A program made the position numbers and the translations under genes. This document shows, one piece after another, positions 10,834-22,075 of a stretch of 64,000 nucleotides of DNA (positions are counted from its first letter, which is position 1; each line of letters opens with the position of its first letter). This stretch comes from Adenophora triphylla var. japonica (taxonomy: Eukaryota; Streptophyta; Magnoliopsida; Asterales; Campanulaceae), in NCBI GenBank assembly GCA_022495995.1, contig JAFEMH010000756.1:372001-436000 (forward strand). The letters are read 5' to 3'. The notes beneath the pieces are model-generated. The model saw only the letters and a program-made list of their open reading frames with translations. It was not told where the DNA came from and made no database searches.

Positions 10834-13483
10834 TGATGCTCCCCGACCCATAGACCTACTTGGCTACGTGCCGAGACACGTACTGAAGATGCCTTTTAAA
10901 GAAAAATTTTCGAAATATACTTTCTAAAAGTTTCAGTTTATAAACCTGTTTAACATTTAAAAACTTTACCAACTTACTAAACAAAATTTAACCATTTAAC
11001 TGCAACTTAACTCACTCCTCATTCACTCCATTTACAAATCACACACTTATTTACAAACCAAGGAACCTAGTTCCCAAATGAAAAATATTTACAAAACCAT
11101 TTAGAAGTTGCAAAATAAGGATAACATTAAGACTATGAATACTACCCAAGGTCATACATTTACATAATGTATCCTTACCAAACCTTCCTCAAAAACCAAC
11201 TTGGCGCCCTCTCAATGCTCAACGCGTCCTAGCCCCTGGCCCGGCTCTATCTAAGAAAACAATGAAAGGATTAGGTGAGAAAAATCTCAGCAAGTTATTA
11301 TATATGCAACAAGATGATATGCAATCACATTAAGAAGCATATAACAATAAGTCATGTATATCACCTTCTTATAACACAAAGAAAGATATATCCATACATA
11401 TAACAATTAAGTGCAATAATATAACACTTAGAAGGATACTGAGCCAAGGTTTCATCCTCAAAAGGATATCCCGATCCAAGCAGCAACAGTTGTTGAAGAA
11501 GCGGTTTCGGAACCAATCATAGTAACAATAAACAGGGAGTATGACACAAAATCATACCCAAATATGCAACTAGACATCACCCATAAAAAGGGAAGCTAGC
11601 CCACTACCCAAACCATGCCAATGGATGGGCAACTTGGGAACCCAGTGTATGAATTATAACAAACTCTGCTCGGTGCCATTATAATCCCATACACTGCCCA
11701 ACAAACAAATAAGTACCAGCTGGACTTTAAAACAGAAGCACAGTACTACATACTTGCTTACTATAAACAATGATTCCAAAGTAGGGAATCATACAAGCAG
11801 AGCATATCAAAATGATAGCAACAGATAACAAGTATCAACTAAGGGTAGCACAAAGGCTAATCATCCTTGAACCAATGCCATGAACTTAGGATTCCATAGT
11901 AGGGAACCCTAGCCAAACACATCATAAAGAGGTTAACAATGTATAAAGTGTAACACCTAAGGACTACACACTTATTCAAGTCATTCAAGGATGTATCAAT
12001 AATAGTATAATGATAATACCCAAGTTAAGTTCAATTGATCCAACCTACTTTACCCAATCATTTAAACATATTCAATTGATCACAATGGAAATGTAAATAC
12101 TTCATTTTGCTATTCATACCTTGTATTTTGATTATAGTGTTCCATTGGTTGAAATATAAGTGGAAAAATTGAGCCTACATGGCTTTGAAATTCATTTCCC
12201 AAAACTGGTCAGGGCACGACTCGTGCCCCAGGGCACGACTCATGCCCAATTGATACCCTTCAGATACAGTCGTCCAAGCAAGGGGACGACCAATCACGAG
12301 TGATGGGCACGACTCGTGCCATAGGGCACGACTTGTGCCCTCTGCAGATTTGCAGAAACAGAGCTGGACATCAGCTTTTGAACTTAAACAATTTCAAGGG
12401 CACGACTCGTGCCCCAGGGCACGACTCATGCCCAATTGATGCCCTTCAGATACAGTCGTCCAAGCAAGGGGACGACTAATCACGAGTGATGGGCACGACT
12501 CGTGCCATAGGGCACGACTCGTGCCATAGGGCACGACTCGTGCCCTCTACAGATTTGCAGAAACAGAGCTGGACATCAGCTTTTGAACCAAAACAATTTC
12601 AAGTTTCTTTGTACTAACTTAACCACAGTACCAAAAGCCAAGTTCCAGTCCCATGCAACACAAAAGGATTTTAAAAGAGTTCCAACATAACCCAAATCCA
12701 TTCTTTTCCTTCCCAACTCATCCAAACCATTTCAACTTTCCCAAAATCCATTGTTGACCCTTTCAACACCAAGTTCATTTCCAAGTTAACCAAAAACACA
12801 TTTTTCCTTTCCCTAAACTCAGAAAATAAATTTCAAATTCTCATACAACCTTGAACAACATAACTACATGATTTATAACACTAAATGAACATAATTTCTA
12901 GAAAATATAATAACTTACTTGAAAAATAATCTGAAAATTTAGGAACTTTGATCGGATGGAAGTGAGCTCCTTCTTCTCACGAACACCCCGAAACAAATGG
13001 ATCAAAAAAGGGATTTTCTAGAATTAGCTAGGGATTTTTAAGTAAAGAAGTTAGGGTTTGGAAGATAACTACCATGGATGAACTTAGGATGCTGATGGAT
13101 TTTCTTTGTTAAAATGAAAATGCTCTTACAAACCTTCCAAGGATAATAATCTACTTCCACCTAACCCCCTTCAACTATCAAACCTTCCTACTACTAAAAC
13201 CCTTAAAATACACTTAATTACACTCAAGCACCTTGAACATTAATATAATTTACTACTTATTTAAAAAAGTTACTATTTTTAACTACCTACTCTTAATATT
13301 CTCATTAAAGTAATAAATAATGATTTTCATTTTATTCATATATTTAAAATAACATATAAGTGATAAAGTACTAATTAACACCTAACTTCTAAAATAGCAT
13401 GCAACATATAATAATATGATATAAAATCCAATTATATGATTAAATATGACTCCAAAATAGAATCGAGAATTAGGGTCGTGACA
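10834..13483 (-). mobile_element. Solo LTR (2650 bp) in reverse orientation inside the RT coding region
   Basis: The insert begins TGATGCTCCCCGACCC and ends GGGTCGTGACA on the plus strand; read on the minus strand it starts TGTCACGACCC and ends GCATCA. It is flanked by ACTTC on both sides. TGTCACGACCC starts are familiar from plant Tekay/Del chromovirus LTRs, so I infer a Ty3/gypsy chromovirus origin. I found no coding sequence, primer-binding site or second LTR inside, so it is a solo LTR left by LTR-LTR recombination. It carries the palindromic motif cluster annotated at 12212. The RT frame is uninterrupted across the site once the insert and one duplication copy are ignored. Confidence 0.88.
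12212..12545. repeat. GGGCACGACTCGTGCCC palindrome cluster in the solo LTR
   Basis: GGGCACGACTCGTGCCC and variants occur about seven times in two similar blocks (12212-12340 and 12400-12545). Each block also has a GTCGTCC...GGGGACGAC inverted pair and the GCAGAAACAGAGCTGGACAT segment. The two blocks are direct duplicates with a period of about 188-206 bp. Confidence 0.8.
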
Positions 13484-13488
13484 ACTTC
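13484..13488. repeat. Target-site duplication ACTTC, right copy
   Basis: This partner of 10829-10833 directly follows the ...GTGACA end of the solo LTR. Confidence 0.93.
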
Positions 13489-14604
13489 CCCCTGCCCAAC
13501 ATTGACATGCTGGTAGATACCACAGCCAATTACGAGGTCAAGTCTTTTATTGACGGTTTCGCCGGCTACAACCAGATCAAAATGGCCAAAGAGGACCAGG
13601 CTAAGACAACTTTCACTACCCCCTGGGGAACATATTGCTATACAGTCATGCCGTTCGGTTTGAAGAACGCTGGGGCTACCTATCAGAGGGCTGCCACTGC
13701 CCTGTTCCACGACATGATTCATAAAGAAATAGAGGTCTACGTGGATGACATGATAGTCCACTCCAAAGGATCTGATGGCCAGCACTTCATCGATTTGAGA
13801 AAATTCTTCGACCGCCTCAGAGAACATTCCATGAGTCTGAACCCAGCTAAATGCTCCTTTGGCGTCAAACGAGGTAAAGTGTTGGGGTACATGGTAATTG
13901 AACAGGGAATCGAAGTGGACCCGCAGAAGATCAAAGCCATAGTTGAGATGAAGCCGCCTCGAACACTGACAGAAGTTATATCTTTCATGGGAAGGCTACA
14001 GTACATAAGCCATTTCGTGAATCAACTGACCTCCATATGCGAGCCTATCTTTAAGCTGATGAAGAATAGCACATCCACTGAATGGAACCCAGAATGCCAA
14101 TTTGCTTTTGAAAAGGTCAAGACATACCTTGTGAACCCTCCAATCCTTTGTCCCCCACATCGGCAAAAGCCACTACTGCTATACCTGACTGTCACAGACA
14201 CCGCAATTGGGGCTATGCTGGCACAGGAGAAGAAAGACTCCAAGGTTGAAAGTGCCATCTATTTTGTGAGCAGAAAGCTACAAGGCGGTGAACTCAACTA
14301 CTCAGTTTGCGAGAAGACCTGCGCAGGTTTGGTATGGGTAGTAGGAAAGTTGAAGCACTACATGCAGTCTCACTCAGTGCATTTGGTCTCGAAATTGGAT
14401 CCCATCAAATACCTGTTCGACAAGCCCTTCCTCTCTATGAGATTGACAAAGTGGTCATTCTTTCTGGCCGAGTACGATATCACTTATGTGACAAGAAAGT
14501 CCGTTAAAGGGCGGGTGATGGCAGAACAACTGGCTGACTTTCCAAGTGATGAATGCCAAGGACCTGAACCTCAATTCCCTGATGAAGGAATTTTTGCTCT
14601 AGAA
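13489..14604 (+). pseudogene. Tat pol: reverse transcriptase core and RNase H
   Basis: RT resumes in frame after the solo LTR. Visible blocks are FIDGFAGYNQIKMA, TTFTTPWGTYCYTVMPFGLK, NAGATYQR, the catalytic YVDDM (Tyr codon 13738-13740), LNPAKCSFGV and PHRTLTEV-like linker sequence. RNase H follows with LLLYLTVTDTAIGAML, ESAIYFVSRKL, GGELNYSVCEKTCAGLVW and the KWSFFLAEYDI segment. This order (RT then RNase H, integrase downstream) is Ty3/gypsy. The first RNase H Asp is a Thr/Asp-rich variant (LTVTDTA), as often seen in Tat elements. This stretch itself is open, but the polyprotein is broken upstream and downstream. Confidence 0.9.
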
Positions 14605-15032
14605 GAAGAAAACCGCTGGCAACTCTTCTTTGACTGGGCAACTAACAAACAGGGGAATGGAATAGGAATGCTCCTAGTCGACCCCATTGATGAACATACT
14701 CCCATAGCCATAAAATTCAACTTCAAGGTCACTAACAATGCCGCCGAGTATGAAGCCTGCATAGCTGAGCCTTGGAAAGGAACATCAAGGATTTGGAAGT
14801 ATACGGTGACTCCGCTCTCATCATCAATCAAGTGTCCAACAAATGGAAAACAATTAATACGGGTCTGCAAAAGTATCACGTCTATATGGAAGACCTCGCA
14901 GCCCAGTTCAAGGAGGTCAGCTTCCACTACCTGCCCAGAGACCGCAATAGGTTCGCAGATGCTCTGGCAACACTAGCCTCCCTTGTCGAAATACTCGAAG
15001 GAAAATCAGTCAAACCCTTCAGGGTTGGGTGA
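14605..15032 (+). pseudogene. Second (archaeal-type) RNase H domain of the Tat lineage
   Basis: The sequence has WQLFFDWATNKQGNGIGMLL, TNNAAEYEACIAE, then after a frameshift near 14770 VYGDSALIINQVSNKW and LPRDRNRFADALATLASL. Known: the presence of an additional aRNH domain between RNase H and integrase is diagnostic of the Tat/Ogre branch of Ty3/gypsy. The usual FFDGA has become FFDWA. The frame ends at TGA 15030-15032. Confidence 0.85.
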
Positions 15033-16350
15033 AGAGAAAACCCAGCCTACTGCTTTGAGATTGAGGCAGAGAGGGAACCAGTAGACGACCCGTGGTATGC
15101 TCAAATCTACCAATACTTAAAAAGCGGTGAAGCCTCCTTCAAAAATGAAGACGGGGAATACAAAGAAGGGATAAAGGCAAAAGGTATGATGGCTCTGAAG
15201 CGCCTGGCTTCCCATTACGTCCTTATGGGAGACACACTGTACAAAAGGCGCTACTGAGGTTCCCTCTTACGCTGTATTAGCAAACAAAGGGCTGCCGAGC
15301 TAATGAACGAGGTACATGGCGGTACCTGCGGCCCCCACATGAATGCTCGAGCCTTAATGCAGGTCATCTTGAGAATGGGCTATTTTTGGATCTCTATGGA
15401 AACGGATTGCATCCAGTTCGTGAGAAGCTGCGACAAATGTCAGCGCTATTCAAATCTCAACCATTTGCCTCCGCACGACCTCTATTGCATGACAACCCCT
15501 TGGCCTTTTGTTACCTGGAGAATCGACGTCATCGGCAAAGTTACACCACCAGGAAGCAACGGTCACGAGTTCGTCCTGGTAGCCACAGACTATTTCACCA
15601 AATGTGTCGAGGCCAAGTCTTACAAAGTCCTCAATTCCAAGAAGGTAGCCCTCTTTATCAAAGAGATACGAATTGCCAGCTGAGGTGATTTCCGACAATG
15701 GTTTTCATTTTGAGGGAGAATGCGACAGATTGTTGGCAGAATTCAAAATAACTCGTCACAAGTCATCCCCTTATCGGCCCCAAACCAACGGTGCTGTTGA
15801 AGCGGCAAACAAGACTCTTGAAAACATCATCAGAAAGATGGCCGTCCGAGGCAGAGATTGGCCAGACAAACTCCACCTTTCCCTTTGGGGATACAGGACA
15901 TCTGTGAGAACTGCCACAGGGGAAACACCTTTTGCCCTCACTTACGGAATGGAGGCCGTACTTCCTATCGAATTGGAAATTCCCTCGCTCTGCGTATTGT
16001 TGGAAAATCTGATCAACGAAGTCGAATGGCTCCAGAGTCGCCACGATGAGTTGGCCCTGCTAGATGAACGTCATCTGAAAGCCATGGAACACACCCGGGC
16101 TTACCAAGCAAGAATGGCCAGGGCCTTTGATAAGAAAGTGAAACACCGGGACATCCGAGAAGGCAACCTCGTGTTAAAAGAGAAGCCTCCAACCCACACC
16201 AATCCACTTGGCAAATGGGAGCCCGTCTGGATCGGACCCTACGTAGTTCAGAAAATCTTCTCTGGGGGAGCTATGCAGCTCGCAGACCTAGATGGAAACC
16301 CCTTCGTGCATCCAGTGAACGGAGACAAGCTCCGCAGATATTATGCCTAA
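15033..16350 (+). pseudogene. Tat integrase with C-terminal domain, broken
   Basis: Before integrase lies an open linker (PVDDPWYAQIYQYLKSGEAS) interrupted by TGA at 15255-15257. The zinc-binding region shows VHGGTCGPHMNAR and CDKC. The catalytic triad is visible as WRIDVIG, EVISDNG and GAVEAANK. A frameshift near 15670-15683 separates the first Asp from the second. The C-terminal domain (GPYVVQKIFSGGAMQLADLDG) ends at DKLRRYYA before the TAA at 16348-16350, a typical Tat pol end. Integrase inserts the cDNA into chromosomes; this copy cannot do so intact. Confidence 0.87.
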
Positions 16351-16802
16351 AGATCGAGTCATTTCCCCTCAAAGGTGCTAAAAGAGTAATACCCAACTAG
16401 GTTGAAAACCCGAAAGGGCGGCCTAGGTAAAAAACAGGGTTGCACTTCTCTCGTCCCTCTCTCTACCTACCCCTTCTAAAAAAACAACAAATTCATAGGG
16501 TCGAACTACGGAGCCCCGAGCCCCTTAGTCCACTTGTAAGAGGGGAACGTAGGCAGCCAAAAATGGTTCGGTCTAAAACATAAAATAAACATCAAATTTT
16601 GTCATCAACACAATGATCACATCGCATCTGCGTTTCGAAAAACTCTAATGCAATTCACTTACTCATTACAGTTAAAAACTTCTTGATGAGTTCAAGCCCG
16701 GTCTACTCTTAAACTCACAACTGAGCTAAAAGAAAAGACATAAAAAAATACATAACTAAAAACTAATGTGCCTGCAAGGGCGATCAGTGGATATTCAAAG
16801 GT
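16351..16802 (+). other. Non-coding spacer between pol and the antisense genes
   Basis: It holds GTTGAAAACCCGAAAGGGCG and CCTAGGTAAAAAACAGGG, motifs common just after pol in Tat elements, and ACTACGGAGCCCCGAGCCCC. No gene is seen. It serves as the 3' flank of the antisense DUF7745-like gene. Confidence 0.5.
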
Positions 16803-18314
16803 CTAGCCACTAGTGCTAGCATCTCCCTCTGTCCTCCTCCGTCTCCTCCCGCCATGCCTTATGTTCTTCCTAGGCACGGGAATGTTGTCTGTCCTCTTCC
16901 TCCCTAGCTCCGACATAGGGACCGGGTCCATCAAACCTACCTCTATCAAAGCTCTGGTCATCTGGGCTTCGTCTCTGATCTCCTGCCTCCTGGGTAGTGT
17001 CATAGGAACCCTATCTCTCTGACGTTCCACTCTCATCTCATAGTCAAACATATCATCTCCACTCCTGTCATATGGGCTGGCCCTCGCCTCAGCTCTCCTC
17101 AATACTGACACAGGGACATCTTCTGGTCCTACCATAGCTTCATGCCTCCTCATAAGAGCCACCTGAGTCTCCCCCATGTGTCCCTCGTACCAATCCAAGT
17201 ACCAAGTAGACAGATAAAAATGCTCCAGATGCCTGAGAAGGACCATAGGAGGAAAAGCATGATACCTCCATACTCGGGAAAAGAAGGGAAATGCAGATGG
17301 ATCATCCATAGAGACAGACATCACCACCCGGGAGGCAATATCATCGCAGCCCTCCAAAGGTACCTGCTCCATCCCGAACTGCCTGAGAACTAAAGCTAGA
17401 ATGTAGAAGGTAGACCAACTGAGCCCCAGAAGCATGACTACCTGAGATCCCTCCTGAAGCATCCTCCTAGTCTCTATCTGCCAGTGCGGAATCCACCATC
17501 GGATGTCCTGAGTACGATGCTGAGCCATCCAGCGCTCCCACAAGGCCTGATCCTCGATCTCAACTGTAACTCCCCTCCTGGCAAAAGTCCATGGCCTGAA
17601 TGCAAGAGGAGCCTCCCGCAGGACCCCCAGCTTCTCCATCAGCCACATCGACAACAGAAACGGGCTTCCCCCATCCATGTACCGCTTCTCGATAGCCAAC
17701 CGGTCAATAGCATGAAGGGTCTCTCCCAAGATCAAGAGAACTATATCCCGGCCCGATCGGCAGTGCACAACAACGTCTAATAGAGACCGGTGGCACATCC
17801 CAAAGGAACAAACCATGAACAGAGACCCGATTGCACAAAGAGCAAAAGCATCCCAATAACAATCACTAACAACAACCAAGCTCCTAAACCTATCCGGGAG
17901 ACTAGAAATGTCAAAGTAGTCGGGTCCTCGAATCATACCTCGGGCTTCCTCCGGAGAGATTTGAAGGAGACCAGACAATCTGTTGGCAAAAGACATCCCT
18001 CCGGGCAAGGAAAGTGCCACCTCTTCTACCTCGGGTCCTCCAAGTAACGCCCTGAAATCCTCAATGGTGGGAACCACTTCGTTATAGAAGAAGCAAAAAA
18101 TATGTCTCCGAGTGTCCCAGAACGCGGCAGAAGCTCTCATCAATTCATAATCCGGGACAAGCTCCTTAAGAGACCATCGAGACTTGATCTTGTACCTCTC
18201 TTCAAAGAAGGCCCTATTCCCATGCATGACCTCCCGAGACCACTCCTTGAAATTGTCAAAGAAGATCATTTGCAACTCTTTTGGCAATTTAGGAGAATTT
18301 TTCATGTTTTCCAT
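16803..18314 (-). CDS. DUF7745-like accessory protein encoded antisense in a Tat retrotransposon (intact, 503 aa)
   Basis: A single uninterrupted frame runs from ATG at 18314 to the stop at 16803. Recognisable stretches are FKEWSREVMHGNRAFFEERY, YELMRASAAFWDTRRHIFCF, EVVPTIEDFRALLG, YWDAFALCAIGSLF, LLILGETLHAIDRL and DIRWWIPHWQ. I recognise this as the plant-specific DUF7745 type, distantly related in layout to the PMD fold (TIED/TPTD block) and often found beside retroelement genes; this comes from memory of the family, not a search. No signal peptide is seen; the C-terminus has a basic GGRRRRR tract that could be a nuclear signal. The biochemical function is unknown. It is antisense to pol, upstream of its own probable promoter (18399-18480) and tail-to-head with the PMD gene. 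It is the only intact accessory frame, although pol around it is dead. Confidence 0.72.
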   Translation of the reverse strand: MENMKNSPKLPKELQMIFFDNFKEWSREVMHGNRAFFEERYKIKSRWSLKELVPDYELMRASAAFWDTRRHIFCFFYNEVVPTIEDFRALLGGPEVEEVALSLPGGMSFANRLSGLLQISPEEARGMIRGPDYFDISSLPDRFRSLVVVSDCYWDAFALCAIGSLFMVCSFGMCHRSLLDVVVHCRSGRDIVLLILGETLHAIDRLAIEKRYMDGGSPFLLSMWLMEKLGVLREAPLAFRPWTFARRGVTVEIEDQALWERWMAQHRTQDIRWWIPHWQIETRRMLQEGSQVVMLLGLSWSTFYILALVLRQFGMEQVPLEGCDDIASRVVMSVSMDDPSAFPFFSRVWRYHAFPPMVLLRHLEHFYLSTWYLDWYEGHMGETQVALMRRHEAMVGPEDVPVSVLRRAEARASPYDRSGDDMFDYEMRVERQRDRVPMTLPRRQEIRDEAQMTRALIEVGLMDPVPMSELGRKRTDNIPVPRKNIRHGGRRRRRTEGDASTSG

Positions 18315-18787
18315 GTCTTTCTATGATTGTGGACCGTGATTCCAGAAAGAACAGAGAAGAAGATGAAGTTGAGTGATGAAAACCAAGCCTGAGGTGAAAT
18401 TTAAATAACCCTGCCAGGTGCTGCCCTTGTCTGCGCGGATGAGATTGCAGCCTCAACCTCATCCACGCGGATAAGATTGTTCCCTAGTCCAAAAACTTTT
18501 TTTACAACAATGAAAACTGCTGGCCCAAATAAGGAAATTCTTTCCCAAACGGCCAAACATGAAAATATACCCATTCCCCATGATTTTCATTCAAAATCCC
18601 AACAAATATCCATCTTTTGTCCCCATAAAACACAAAACCGGGCTCATGCAACTTGCATTTAGTATAGAATTAACAAAACCAAAAAATACAAAAAAACTCT
18701 GTAAAATAAAATGTAGTCATTACATTCCTAACATAAAAAAAACATAATGTGCATACATATTGTCTCTCTCTGCCCTAACAGGTACAA
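18315..18787. other. Spacer between the PMD 3' end and the DUF7745-like start
   Basis: It contains the DUF7745-like promoter region (below) and A-rich sequence with AATAAA-like words on the minus strand near 18700-18740 that could serve PMD polyadenylation. There is no other coding sequence. Confidence 0.45.
18399..18480 (-). promoter_or_regulatory. Antisense promoter of the DUF7745-like gene: CGCGCGGAT-type motif pair plus TATA-like box
   Basis: On the minus strand, CAATCTTATCCGCGTGGATG and CAATCTCATCCGCGCAGACA precede TTATTTAAATTT (18399-18410), about 85-95 bp upstream of the ATG at 18314. The same motif family precedes the TATA box of LTR-C (24252-24324) and lies upstream of the PMD gene (21981-22000). 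The promoter role is inferred from position. Confidence 0.55.
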
Positions 18788-21700
18788 TCAATCGGAATCA
18801 CTGTCCGAATCAGGAATAGGATCCTCCTCCCTGGAAATCTCCTTGCCGCGCCTCCGCACATTCCGTCGAGCCGTGCTCGGCCCCTCCGCCGCTGCCTCCA
18901 GAAAAGCCATCTCCGGCTCTATGTCATCCTCCTCGGCATCAGAGTATCGGTCCTCGGGATCGGCCGGCACGCCCCAGTACGGCACCCCAATATCGGCGAA
19001 GAAGTCGTACCCGAAGGAGAAGGCGTCTGAACTATGGCCGTATGTGCCCTGGGTCTGTAAGGGAGTCCCATAACCTCCCTGCGGCTCGAAAGCGCTGTAA
19101 CCACTGCCGTATGAAGAGGAGCCCTTGCCGGTCCTGCCCTGTACGAAGCCCGGTCCCTCCATGCCTCCGAAGATGATATGATCTCGGGAGAGCTCCACGC
19201 TCCTGTCCATATAGTCAGAAGGAGAAGCTTCTGTCGATCCCCTAGGCTGAGTGTGAGGAGTCTCCATGGACCTCCTGCCTGGCATAGTCTCGCTGGCAGG
19301 AATGGGGACCTCTCCCGCATAGAGGCACTAGATCCCAGCTGTGCCGCCCTCTCCGAGCCCTTCGCATTCCCTCGCGTCACGAGGTTACGAATGAACCTCT
19401 TCGCCCCAATAACCTGGCGCAAAAGTCGATCCACAACCCGGGACAAGTACTGCAAAGAAGAAACATAAGCATTAAAAAACAGTCGAAGCATTGACGAAAG
19501 AAGTACGAAGCCAAAACAATTAGAACACAATCGGCACATACCTGAGCATTCGGTCGAGGCCGAAAAGCTCGCGGCGTCAACGCTGGGAGGGGTATCTACG
19601 CCCTCATCCTAACCCCATCCTGGGTATACGAAAAATCTGCCCGAGGGGTCCTCACTACCGAATCCCCCTCCCTCGCTAGCACCTGAGGCGTCCTCAGCCT
19701 GCGCACCACAAACGCCTGATAGGGCTCCGGAGTAACGTAATCCATAGCAGGCCGCCCACCTCTGAACCAGTCCCAATTCGCTGACCCTTCCCGGGGAAAC
19801 AGCATGTCAGCCGAAGGCTCAGCCGGCGTCAGAGCACCCAACTCCAGACCATGCTGCCTCGTCACCCTAACCCCCAAATAGTAGACATCGCAGGTGAGTC
19901 CCCGTATGATCCACCTCTGGCTCATCCAGCGCTCAGCGCCACCCAGCTGGTCCACCTCGAACCGGCTCCAAGGGCAAAAATTAACCCTATCACTAGTCTC
20001 CATCCTCAAAGATGGCACCACGTCACTGTACCGCATCTTTATCCTGGTCCGGCTAGTCCTCTTCACCCGGGCGTCCTTCGTCCACCAAAGCATCACCGGG
20101 TATGCAAAAGCCTCCCCCTGGACATGGTCCCACAAGGCACAACCAAAAAATCTCCAAGGCCCAAACCTGCGTCCAACAAAGGAAACCTATCAAAAATCCA
20201 AAAGTGCATACACAATATGTATGAAGGATAAAAGAAAGGAAGAGAGTGTACCTCTAGTGGAAACTCGAAGCAGGTCAGGGAGGTGGATGCCTTCCTGCTG
20301 TATCTATCCAGAGTGAAGTATAACTCTGCCAAGCCCGCCTCTCCCCAGGCGTACTCATCTATCCTATCTATGTCCGCCAAAGACCCCAGCAAAGCGAACA
20401 TAGCCGTACCCTCAGCGTGCCCGAACAAAGTGCTGGAAAGGGCGAACCACAAGAAGCATCGAGCGATCTGCTCGGCTGTGATGGTCAGGTCCCCTCTCTC
20501 GTACCTGGCTATGCTCTCGGCCAACTTAGACTCGATCACAGCATACTCCATGCCCATCCCCTTCCGCGGCACGATGACAATCCCCAACAGATTCATCAAC
20601 TCCGCGTCCATATACCCGTCGCGCCACTCCAAGTTGAGCCCCTTAAAGGACAGGCTAGTAATAGCGGCATAATCAGTAGGGGTCACGGTAGCCTCCCCCC
20701 AGAAGATGTGAAAAGTATGGGTAACATTCCACCAATACTCCGCCAGCGCCAATAAGAGCCCCTTGCTCTTATGTAATCCAGCCACCCCCCTCATGCCCTC
20801 AACAAAGCCATAAAGCTTAGAAGCTACCACAAGCTGACAAGGACTCCGATAGCCCACCCTGCCAGCCGTGGGCAAAGCATCCCAAAGCCTAACAACTGCC
20901 TCCACGGACCCCCACGTCTTCAGCTTATCCAACTTACGTTGGATGATATCACCTCTCTCCTAAAAATAGACACAACACAAATATGTCATCAAAATTGCCA
21001 AGGTGATATGAACAACAAAAGAACAGGAAAGAAAGAAAATAAACTCCGTCCCATTTTCAGATACATTTTCCTACACACATTATTTTCTCACACACAATTT
21101 TCATTCAAAATCTCTTATACAAGAGTCCGTTCCAAATTCGGCAAATTTGTGTTCATGTTACAAAATACAATTTTCATTCAAAATCTCTTACACAAGAGTT
21201 CGTTCCAAATTCGGCAAATTTTGGTCATTTTACAAGCAATTTTCATTCAAAATCTCTTATATAAGAGTCCGTTCCAAATTCGGCAAATTTGTACATTCTT
21301 ACATAGCATGTATCTTTTCTCACATTCGTGCATTATGTTATCAAGCATGCATTCACAAAAGCAAATTTTCACCACAAAAAAAAATCTCTTATGCAAGAGC
21401 CCGTCCCAAATTCGGCAAATTTGCACCCACTTTGTTTTTAAACTAAGCAAACTACTCATGTTTTTCATAAACAAATTGCATATTCTTTCTACCCATAACT
21501 TCAATTAAACACATGCATCATCAATTTTCAATTTTTCATGGCAAAATAAACAAAAGCCTCAATTTTGACAATTCAAGCCCTAAGTCTAACATATATCAAT
21601 TTTGACAAAAAATCAACAAAATAACCAAAATTCAGTATCATACCATGCGGAGATCCTCGTCGGTGGCCCAATGTTGCCACATATCCGGATAGAACTCCTC

Positions 21701-21862
21701 ATTCATCGATTGCGAGAGCGTGTAATGGCGGTGCATTCTCACCAACTCAAGCCTCATCTCCGTCGCCTCTCGACTCACCCGACCTCGACGGACTCCACGA
21801 GCTCCTCCCCTTTGCTCCATAGCCTTGATTTTGAAGGATTTTGCGAAGAAATCGGACAACAA
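18788..21862 (-). pseudogene. Four-exon plant mobile domain (PMD) gene, antisense in the Tat element, two lesions
   Basis: Exons: 21862-21644, 20959-20252, 20186-19542 and 19449-18788. Donors ATG|GTATGA, GAG|GTACAC, CAG|GTATGT and acceptors TTTTAG|GAG, TGATAG|GTT, TTGCAG|TAC are canonical, and the first three exons are multiples of three (219, 708, 645 nt), so all introns are phase 0. Exon 2 has EYWWNVTHTFHIFWGE and TPTDYAAITSLSFKG, exon 3 PWRFFGCALWDHVQGE and RMSQRWIIRGL, matching the PMD family (MAIN-like). The C-terminus is acidic, Ser/Tyr/Gly-rich, ending DSDSDSD. Lesions: TAG at 19596-19598 in exon 3, and two extra nt in GAGAG near 19313 in exon 4 (662 nt). Known: cellular PMD proteins affect gene expression and transposon silencing. 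The role of this element-borne version is unknown. Intact length would be about 740 residues. Confidence 0.8.
21040..21425. repeat. Tandem repeat in intron 1 of the PMD gene
   Basis: Four units combine TTTTCATTCAAAATCTCTTA with AAGAGTCCGTTCCAAATTCG and GCAAATTTG. The period is about 60-90 bp, and the last unit (21380) is partial. The GTCCGT(T/C)CC...CGGCAAA core resembles the intron-1 repeats of PMD copy 1 (540-1010). Confidence 0.8.
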
Positions 21863-21950
21863 TGGAGGTTTCTACCTCTTTCTCTCTCGTTTTCTCTCGT
21901 TTCTCTCGGCTGACTGTTTGGGAACTGGAGAAGAAGACATGAATGTCTGT

Positions 21951-22000
21951 TCTTTTAAAACCAAGCGCCCTGCTGGTCCTATCCGCGCGGATAAGATTGC
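21951..22000 (-). promoter_or_regulatory. Probable PMD antisense promoter with ATCCGCGCGGAT palindrome
   Basis: ATCCGCGCGGATAAGATTG (21981-21999, plus strand) lies about 120 bp upstream of the PMD start codon at 21862. A TTTTAAAA box at about 21951-21958 sits between it and the gene. The palindrome core is identical to that in LTR-C. The regulatory role is inferred. Confidence 0.5.
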
Positions 22001-22075
22001 AGGGTGAAATTCTTGTTTTGCCCCTTTAATTTCTGGTCTTCTGCATTTAGACCCCCAGTTTAACGAAAACTTAAC

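Noticed and set aside
9662..16350. Endogenous pararetrovirus as source of the RT
   Set aside because: The integrase triad, double RNase H and LTR units identify a Ty3/gypsy Tat retrotransposon; no movement or coat protein is seen.
20939..21508. Plus-strand 189-codon frame with FKISYTRVRSKFGKF repeats
   Set aside because: It is the tandem array in intron 1 of the antisense PMD gene; the repeat, not selection, keeps it open.
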